Shown here: piece by piece, positions 1 through 5,109 of the stretch
Position numbering within the stretch: the first letter of the stretch is position 1
Layout of the letters: the number at the start of each line of letters is the position of its first letter
DNA from: Candidatus Bathyarchaeota archaeon
GTDB taxonomy: Archaea; Thermoproteota; Bathyarchaeia; 40CM-2-53-6
Assembly (NCBI GenBank): GCA_005882905.1
Contig: VBBG01000152.1
Coordinates: forward strand, 1-5,109
DNA length: 5,109 nucleotides
Reading direction: 5' to 3'
Notes under the pieces: model-generated
Database searches by the model: none
What the model was told of the DNA's origin: nothing
What the model saw: the letters and a program-made list of their open reading frames with translations, nothing else
Position numbers and translations under genes: made by a program

Positions 1-164
1 CGCAGGAGATCATCAAGCTTCTACGCAGCCTGAACCAGCAGTATGGGTTGACCCTGGTCTTGGTCAGTCATGATACTCAGATCGCTCAGCAGACAGACAG
101 AATTATTCGCATGCGGAACGGCCAGATCGAAAGCGAAGTCAAACCGACGATAACCGCTAGTTAG
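1..164 (+). CDS. ABC transporter ATP-binding protein, C-terminal end (partial, MacB/LolD-like)
   Basis: Only the last 53 codons are present, read in frame from base 3 to a TAG at 162-164; the start lies outside the window. The fragment contains a hydrophobic strand (LTLVLVSHD) ending in the H-loop (switch) histidine, codon 69-71. It is followed by the pattern usual at the end of these ATPases, a D-R-I-I-R-M-R-N-G-Q-I stretch and a short polar tail. Walker A, Q-loop, signature and Walker B are upstream and cannot be checked. In MacB/LolD/FtsE-type systems this subunit is a cytosolic dimer that hydrolyses ATP to drive an FtsX-family permease. The next gene, 12 bases downstream, encodes exactly such a permease, so the two very likely form one operon and one complex. 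The family call is firm; the narrower MacB/LolD assignment rests on the neighbour. Confidence 0.88.
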   Translation, partial: QEIIKLLRSLNQQYGLTLVLVSHDTQIAQQTDRIIRMRNGQIESEVKPTITAS

Positions 165-167
165 CTT

Positions 168-174
168 GGAGAGG
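168..174 (+). promoter_or_regulatory. Shine-Dalgarno that fixes the GTG start of the permease
   Basis: GGAGAGG lies just upstream of GTG 177, with five bases between GGAG and the start codon. It sits in the 12-base gap after the ATPase stop. It supports translation starting at 177 rather than at the TTG at 343 or the ATGs at 523, 526 or 553 in the downstream frame, none of which has a comparable site. Confidence 0.65.
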
Positions 175-176
175 CT

Positions 177-3100
177 GTGCGTCTGAGCGCGTCTCGTTCG
201 AGATCCATCCTCGTGGGTCTGACGGTTCTTGTTCTGATCATCGCGCTCGGAGAACTTCTAGCCCTCTTTCTAGATTATCAGAACAACATCTACCTGCGAC
301 AATACGTCTCGAACAACAGCTCACTACTCTACGAGCAGATAATTGGCCTTGTCCTTGTCGCCTCAGGCTGCGCCTTCCTCGCCCACAAGGCTTCGACTGC
401 GAAGCCCACGGCAAGGTTGGGGCGTCATCCTCTGGGTCACGCTCTTCGGCCCGCTCTCCGGCGGCTCATTGACAAGTCTCGAGGCCTACGGTGTCGGAGT
501 CCTCCTCCTCATCACGCTCGGAATGATGGCGAGAGACAGAATCACGCTCAAGATGAGCCTCAGAAACTTCACTCGCAGAAAGATCAACATGGCGATTGTT
601 ATCGCAGGACTCATGATCGGCACAGCAATGATATCAGGCTCCCTCGTGACGGGAGACACTCTTAGCAACCTGTTCACCCGTGGCGCCTACAATGGTTACG
701 GCTACGCCGACGAGGTCGTCTACACGCAGAGCGCCACGGGAGCCTACCAGTTCTTCAATCTCAGCCTTGCTCATGGCCTCTACCAGAGCCTCTCCTCAAG
801 CTCGACCGCGGGCCCCTACATGCGAGGAGTAACTCCGGAAATACTCAGCGCCGTCACCGTGAATGATACCACCAAAGGCATCATCCAATCAGGAGTCACG
901 CTAATCGGAACATATGGCAATGCCTCGCAAGCTCTAGGCGACTTTCATGCCAGCGACGGGTCCATAATCCCATCTAGTCTAAATGACAACCAAGCAATCG
1001 TCAACGACAGGGCTGCAAGAGACCTAAACGCGACCATCGGCGATCGACTAACAATATTCTCACCTACTAGCCAGAATCTGACTGTGTCGGTTAGCGTCTA
1101 TGGTATCGCAGTCTCAGATGCGAGAGGAGACTTCTCTCAAGGAGACAACCTCTTCGTGACAATCAATACAGCACAGGTACTCACCTCTCATCTCGGGTCC
1201 GCGAACTACATCGCGATAACGAACACTGGCGGACTCCGAGGCTCTATCCAATACACATCGACGGTTGGACTGGTTGCTAACCAGACCCTCAACATCCTTC
1301 AACAAACCCCGCAAGAGTTCGCATGCAAGACCAGCGCAGATGTGCCAGGAAATTCGACCACATTCCTCTGTGCCTACGGGGCGAAGATGGTTGCGGTCAA
1401 CAACGCGACAACAGGGGCTCAGAGTCTGTCGAACCTGTTCTCCGTTCTCAGCACCATCACAATACTGGCTGGTGTGGTGTTGATCATTAACATGTTCATC
1501 ATGCTTGCTGAAGAACGGAAATCGGAGATGGGAATGGCCCGCGCCGTGGGCATGAAGAGAGGCCAATTGACAAAATTGTTTCTCTTCGAAGGAACGCTCT
1601 ATGCGGCCGGAGCGTCTCTGGTCGGAGTCCTTGTCGGGATCGGCATAGCATATGGAATACTATACGCGTTTGGAAAGATAATCAGCGGCTTCTTCCCGGT
1701 GAGCCTAGCCCAGGTTCTCGACAGCTTCACGTTCACTCCAGCAAGTCTCTTCACTGCTTTCGCAGAGGGTCTCTTCATCACCTACCTTACCATCCTCCTG
1801 ACGTCTTGGCGTGTGAGCAAACTCAACATTATCAGAGCAGTCAGAGACATCCCAGAACCTCCTAGAGGGGTCAGAACCTACACAAGGCTGCTATTCCTCG
1901 GTATCTCTCTGGCGATAATTGGCGTCGCCCTCTTCGAAGCCTCCTATGCGGCCAAGTCAGCGATCGAGGCACTCGTAGGACCCAGTCTAGTGATCTTCGG
2001 CGCTGGCCTAATACTGGCCAGGTTCCTCTTGAACCGTTACGCTTTCACGCTGACAGGTATAGCATTACTTGTCCAGTGGGGTGTTCCCAGCTTCTCATTC
2101 AACAGCAGTATCATCCAGAACTACACTTTCGGGCCGGAGATCCTTATCGTCGGCGGGATGTTCATGGTCGCGGGCGCCATCCTCCTAGCCCTATACAACA
2201 CCGATGTAATCCTCAGAATGCTCCGGGTCTTCTACCGGGGAAGGAAGAGGCTCACGGTCATCTTCAAGACCGCACTCTCCTACCCTGGAAACAAGCGGTT
2301 CAGAACTGGCGCCACGGTGGCCATGTTCGCCCTGGTCCTGCTCTCTGTCACGACCATCGCATTCCTCACCGCAGAACAGGGGGCAGCACTCAACGACTTG
2401 ATCAAACAGGACTCCGGCGGATACGATGTCGTAACCCAGACGACACTGCCAGTGGCCAACCTAGCGGCGCAGATTGCGGCTGATACAAGCCTCAAGGGAA
2501 AGGTCGCCGCGGTGATTCCGTTCAACAGCACGGGAGTTACTGTAGTGCGCGACCTCACCTCTAGAATAGACCTTGGGCCCCAGCTGGCTGTCGGGGGTGA
2601 CCCGAACGCTCTTGGAGAGAGCAACTTCTTCACGGGCAACACGTTCAGCATGGTGCAGATGGCGGAAGGCTACCAGACCCCCGCAGAGGTGTGGAACGCG
2701 GTTACCGCGGACAATTCAACCAACGTTGTCTGGTCATTATCTCTGGTAAACAATAGAGGACCGCCAACCGCGGCTCCGACCCCAGAAGCGGGCGATCTCC
2801 TCCAACTCTTCTGGGTACCAGACAATGGAAAGACAACAGTCACCAAGGAGGTCACGGTTGCGGGTGTTCTCAACGGCGTCTTCTTCGGCGGGATAGTTGG
2901 GACCAGCCAGTTCCTCCAGCAGAGCTTCGGAATAGTAGCTGGACAATTCGGATTCGTCAAGGTGACACCCGGAACGGACCCGACCGCTGTCTCGAATACT
3001 CTGAAGAGAGACTTTGCCCGGGTGGGCATGCAAACTATCGCGATAGCGCCCCTCATCAGCGACTTCATACAGATCGGCCAATCGTTTCTCGGAATCTTCG

Positions 3101-3477
3101 AAGCCTTCCTCGCACTCGGACTGGTCGTCGGAATTGCGGGGCTGGGAATAATCTCGATAAGATCTGTGGTCGAGAGGCGAAAGGAGATCGGAGTACTGCG
3201 AGCGATAGGATTCAGGAAGAGAATGATACTCGCAGCCTTCCTCCTCGAAAACAGCTACGTAGCGCTCTTAGGGATAATAATCGGAATTATCCTCGGAATA
3301 GATCTAGGCTATGCTATTGCGACGAGCCCGGGGTCCGGCGTCAGCTTTGTCATCCCTTGGGTATCTCTTCTCGAAATCATCGGATTCAGCTACGGGCTAG
3401 CAGTCCTCACTACAGTGAGTTCTAGCAGACGTGCTGCCAGGATTCCACCAGCCGAAGCACTAAGGTACACGGAATAA
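177..3477 (+). CDS. Large two-halved FtsX/MacB-type ABC transporter permease, frame interrupted near 419-422
   Basis: This is the membrane subunit of an ABC export or lipoprotein-type transporter, partner of the upstream ATPase. Translation from GTG 177 gives two membrane helices (about residues 10-32 and 55-72). The coding frame then moves forward one base near the GGGG at 419-422 and runs to TAA 3475-3477. Removing one G gives about 1,099 residues, long for an FtsX permease.

In corrected numbering: four N-terminal helices; a basic linker (about 115-135); FtsX helix 1; external domain 1 (about 158-418); three FtsX helices with a cytosolic ER-K-E-G-RA-G loop (bases 1510-1569); four more helices (about 571-677); a basic linker; external domain 2 (about 730-966); and a final FtsX core with a matching loop (bases 3172-3228). 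The C-terminus PPAEALRYTE is typical of the family.

The substrate is unknown. The uninterrupted downstream frame alone opens at TTG 343, but its first 25 or so codons (Ser/Pro/Arg-rich) look non-coding. Family assignment is secure; the N-terminal reconstruction is inference. Confidence 0.9.
419..422 (+). other. Probable frameshift site (one extra base in a GGGG run)
   Basis: Before this point the frame of GTG 177 encodes plausible membrane helices; after it that frame turns into His/Arg/Pro-rich text. The frame one base later does the reverse and reads G-V-I-L-W-V-T-L-F-G-P from here on. Deleting one G joins them as A-R-L-G-V-I-L-W with no loss. The exact base is uncertain: any single-base excess within roughly 395-425 would serve, and the homopolymer is only the likeliest place. 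A sequencing or assembly error, or a real mutation, are both possible. Confidence 0.7.
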
Positions 3478-3503
3478 TCGCATCAACTTCAACCTCTCCA
3501 GCA

Positions 3504-3623
3504 TTGCATCATTCTCAGCTCGAAGACTGGATCCTCGTCCGTGAAAACCTGATTAGCTAGAGGTGCAAAGTTGGGGCCGATGAAATCATCAGGTCTGGAC
3601 TGGCTCTTGGAGGCAAGGAAGTC
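3504..3623 (+). other. Likely N-terminal coding extension of the toroid gene, interrupted by TAG 3558-3560
   Basis: This occupies most of the 146-base gap between the permease stop and the uninterrupted toroid frame. In the same frame as the downstream gene, a TTG at 3504 begins a peptide reading H-H-S-Q-L-E-D-W-I-L-V-R-E-N-L-I-S, then TAG, then R-C-K-V-G-A-D-E-I-I and on to G-K-E-V before TTG 3624. A Trp followed by hydrophobics and E/D-N, then a short helix and an E-A-K stretch, is how I remember proteins of this family beginning. If the TAG were a sense codon the product would be about 347 residues. No Shine-Dalgarno is seen; an AT-rich GGAATAAT about 30 bases before 3504 is at best a weak TATA candidate for a leaderless transcript. 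The homology is recalled, not computed. Confidence 0.45.
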
Positions 3624-4547
3624 TTGGAGGCCAAAGCACGAATCCGAAACTATTCCCCGGTACGAAAGGTTCTGAGGGCTCGGACAAAGGATGGATACTG
3701 GCCACCAAAGGAGACTTTCTACACTCCCAAATGGACATCCACGGTTTGGCCCTTGATGCTTCTGGGCGAGATGGGGTTCACTCCGGACGAGGGCGTTAAG
3801 CGCGCCTGCGAGAGCTTTCTAGACCTCCACCAGCTGGACAACGGCGCCTTCACATGTCCCAGCCCTATAGAGGTGGAGCGCTGGAAAAGGCGGCACCCTA
3901 AGAAGAAGGCCACACGCTGGGAGGAGCCCTGCCTCACTGGCAACATGATCCGGACCCTGCTCGTGTTCGGCTACGGAGAAGACAGTAGGGTGAAGAAGGC
4001 GATCGATTGGATGCCCGAGCATCAGCTCGACGATGGAGGCTGGAATTGCAACTATCCCGAGAAGAAGGTGAAGCACAGCAGCTTCATGTCTACCGTAGAG
4101 CCGCTCTGGGCCTACTCAGAGATTCCAGGTGCAAAATGGACTCGGAAGATGAAACGGTCCGTTGAGCAGGGTGCAGAGTTCTTGCTGATGCACCGAGTCT
4201 ACAAGAGTGACCATCATCACTGGAAGCACAGCCTACCATTCGCCACCAGCCTCCACTTTCCAATGTACTACTATTACGACGCCCTTCACGGTCTGAGGGT
4301 CCTCGCAAAACTTGGATACGGGGACGACGAGCGCGTCAGAGACGCTGTCCATCTGATCCTATCGAAGCGTTCTCCGGACGGGAAGTGGCTGTTGGAAGGG
4401 GACTGGTCCAGGGAGCCGGAGGCGCAAGCCAACAAGAGAAAAGCTCTGGTGGATATTGACGAGCTCTGGATGCCCAGCAAGTGGGTCACATTGAACTGTT
4501 ACAGGGCCCTCACCGCGACCGGAGACTTGGACATCTCGAGAAAGTAG
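3624..4547 (+). CDS. Prenyltransferase/squalene-cyclase-like alpha/alpha-toroid protein of unknown function
   Basis: The product is 307 residues from TTG 3624, the first possible start after an in-frame TAG at 3558, and it ends in TAG 4545-4547. It is probably missing about 40 N-terminal residues (see the upstream extension).

It shows the repeated helix pairs and aromatic turn motifs of the terpenoid-cyclase/prenyltransferase toroid: T-K-D-G-Y-W near residues 21-26, Q-L-D-N-G-A-F near 70, Q-L-D-D-G-G-W ending at W140, and S-P-D-G-K-W ending at W255. It has a Y-T-P-K-W-T-S-T-V-W segment and a very aromatic stretch (P-M-Y-Y-Y-Y-D-A-L-H-G-L). Cysteines fall at 78, 103, 142 and 292. It has no signal peptide or membrane helix, so it should be cytosolic.

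A squalene-hopene-cyclase DxDD motif in its usual context is absent, so cyclase activity is not supported. I recall relatives of this group being labelled NifH in databases, which the sequence here does not justify (no P-loop). It lies 15 bases before the glycosylase gene. The fold is fairly sure; the function is unknown. Confidence 0.8.
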   Translation: MEAKARIRNYSPVRKVLRARTKDGYWPPKETFYTPKWTSTVWPLMLLGEMGFTPDEGVKRACESFLDLHQLDNGAFTCPSPIEVERWKRRHPKKKATRWEEPCLTGNMIRTLLVFGYGEDSRVKKAIDWMPEHQLDDGGWNCNYPEKKVKHSSFMSTVEPLWAYSEIPGAKWTRKMKRSVEQGAEFLLMHRVYKSDHHHWKHSLPFATSLHFPMYYYYDALHGLRVLAKLGYGDDERVRDAVHLILSKRSPDGKWLLEGDWSREPEAQANKRKALVDIDELWMPSKWVTLNCYRALTATGDLDISRK

Positions 4548-4562
4548 TGAGGCCCCTCTCAG

Positions 4563-5109
4563 ATGAGAGATGACCGGTCAGCCGAACTGGCGACTGTTCA
4601 TTCGGAAGTCATGGCATGCACCAAGTGCGAGCTTTACAAGAGCAGGAAGAATGCTGTTCCAGGAGAGGGTCCCATAGACGCCAAGATAATGTTCGTTGGC
4701 GAGGGGCCAGGCCAGAGTGAGGACGAGCAAGGCAGACCCTTCGTCGGAGCCGCGGGGAAACTATTGACAGAACTCATGGAGTCGATCGGACTCAGCAGAG
4801 CAGAAGTGTTCATCACGAACATTGTCAAGTGTAGACCTCCCAACAATCGCGCACCGCGAAGGTCTGAGGTTGAAGCATGCAACCCATATCTGATAGAACA
4901 GATTAGGCTAATCAAGCCTCGGATAGTCTGCGCCCTCGGAACGCCAGCAATAACAACATTGCTAGGCGACGAGTATTCAGCCACCAAGGCGCATGGAAAA
5001 CCTGTGCCAAAAGACAGGCTAACGATTCTGCCGATGTATCATCCTGCGGCCGCGCTGTACGACGCCAGCCTCAAAGAGGTCCTCGCCTCAGACTTCAAGA
5101 TTCTCAAGC
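4563..5109 (+). CDS. udg: Family 4 (Fe-S) uracil-DNA glycosylase, 3' end cut by the window
   Basis: This enzyme removes uracil, the product of cytosine deamination, from DNA as the first step of base excision repair. The frame is open from ATG 4563 to the window edge (182 codons); an in-frame TGA at 4548 rules out an earlier start. The family usually has about 190-220 residues, so only the C-terminal tail is missing.

Visible features in order: C19-x2-C22, the active-site motif G-E-G-P-G-x3-D/E-x2-G-R-P-F-V-G at 46-62, C90 in V-K-C-R-P-P-N-N-R, C106, and the second catalytic motif H-P-A-A at 160-163. The four cysteines are the 4Fe-4S ligands of family 4 enzymes; a further C123 is not expected to be a ligand. 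A start at the in-frame ATG 4611 would leave no residues before the cluster and is unlikely. No Shine-Dalgarno is evident, and the 15-base gap to the preceding gene suggests co-transcription. Confidence 0.95.
   Translation, partial: MRDDRSAELATVHSEVMACTKCELYKSRKNAVPGEGPIDAKIMFVGEGPGQSEDEQGRPFVGAAGKLLTELMESIGLSRAEVFITNIVKCRPPNNRAPRRSEVEACNPYLIEQIRLIKPRIVCALGTPAITTLLGDEYSATKAHGKPVPKDRLTILPMYHPAAALYDASLKEVLASDFKILK

Noticed and set aside
415..425. Programmed ribosomal frameshifting in the permease
   Set aside because: The required shift is +1 (or -2); there is no rare-codon or stop-codon stall site of the known +1 type and no evident downstream structure. An indel is simpler.
423..665. Continuation of the GTG 177 frame past the G-run to 665 as a stand-alone 162-residue protein
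   Set aside because: After about 422 this frame is His/Arg/Pro-rich and lies antiphase to a clearly conserved FtsX N-terminus; only the first 80 or so codons look real.
1114..1566. Minus-strand open frame of 150 codons
   Set aside because: It lies inside the permease opposite a well-supported domain, and its Cys/His/Arg-rich product has no recognisable motif; an antisense shadow.
2670..3081. Two overlapping minus-strand open frames of 114 and 132 codons
   Set aside because: Both are opposite external domain 2 of the permease, overlap each other in different frames, and show no motif or start signal.
3478..3503. Terminator or tRNA between the permease and the toroid gene
   Set aside because: No stem with a T-run and no cloverleaf pairing could be found.
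3558..3560. TAG read as pyrrolysine
   Set aside because: The ATPase gene and the toroid gene both end in TAG in this window, the family is not a methylamine methyltransferase, and no pyl genes are visible.
3579..3590. GATGA-AA-TCATC inverted repeat before the toroid gene
   Set aside because: A two-base loop cannot form a good hairpin, and the stretch lies in what looks like coding sequence; probably chance.
4458..4469. D-I-D-E acidic motif in the toroid protein as a cyclase catalytic motif
   Set aside because: It lies near the C-terminus, not in the central position of the squalene-hopene-cyclase DxDD motif, and the surrounding residues do not match.
4634..4987. Minus-strand open frame of 117 codons
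   Set aside because: It is the complement of the glycosylase, whose Fe-S cysteines and active-site motifs are intact on the + strand.

Overview
The window looks archaeal. Arg codons AGA/AGG and Ile codon ATA are common, starts include GTG and TTG, the surface loops of the membrane protein are crowded with N-glycosylation sequons (N-x-S/T), and the last gene is a family 4 (Fe-S) uracil-DNA glycosylase. An uncultured member of the Thermoproteota-type lineages is a reasonable guess, but no marker gene here fixes the taxon. All genes are on the + strand and closely spaced.

Region 1 (1-3477) is an ABC export/lipoprotein-type module of the MacB/LolCDE/FtsX class. The 3' end of an ATPase gene (1-164) is followed after 12 bases by a very large permease gene. 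The permease reads from a GTG at 177 behind a good Shine-Dalgarno. The reading frame then changes near a GGGG run at 419-422 and continues to 3477. With one base removed the product is about 1,099 residues. It is built as two similar halves, each a four-helix membrane module, a basic cytosolic linker, and an FtsX core with a large external domain. The first external domain carries eight sequons and the only two cysteines downstream of the frame change.

Region 2 (3478-4547) holds a gene for an alpha/alpha-toroid protein of the prenyltransferase/squalene-cyclase-like fold, function unknown. The uninterrupted frame starts at TTG 3624. The same frame upstream, back to TTG 3504, also looks like the N-terminus of this family but is broken by a TAG at 3558-3560. 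The gene is therefore either truncated, a recent pseudogene, or carries a base-call error.

Region 3 (4563-5109) is most of a family 4 uracil-DNA glycosylase. All four Fe-S cysteines and both active-site motifs are present, and it is cut by the window edge. It follows the toroid gene by 15 bases and may be co-transcribed with it.

The ATPase and permease should form one complex. The toroid protein and glycosylase have no evident functional link to it. Two separate reading-frame breaks in 5 kb raise the question of sequence quality as much as of gene decay.
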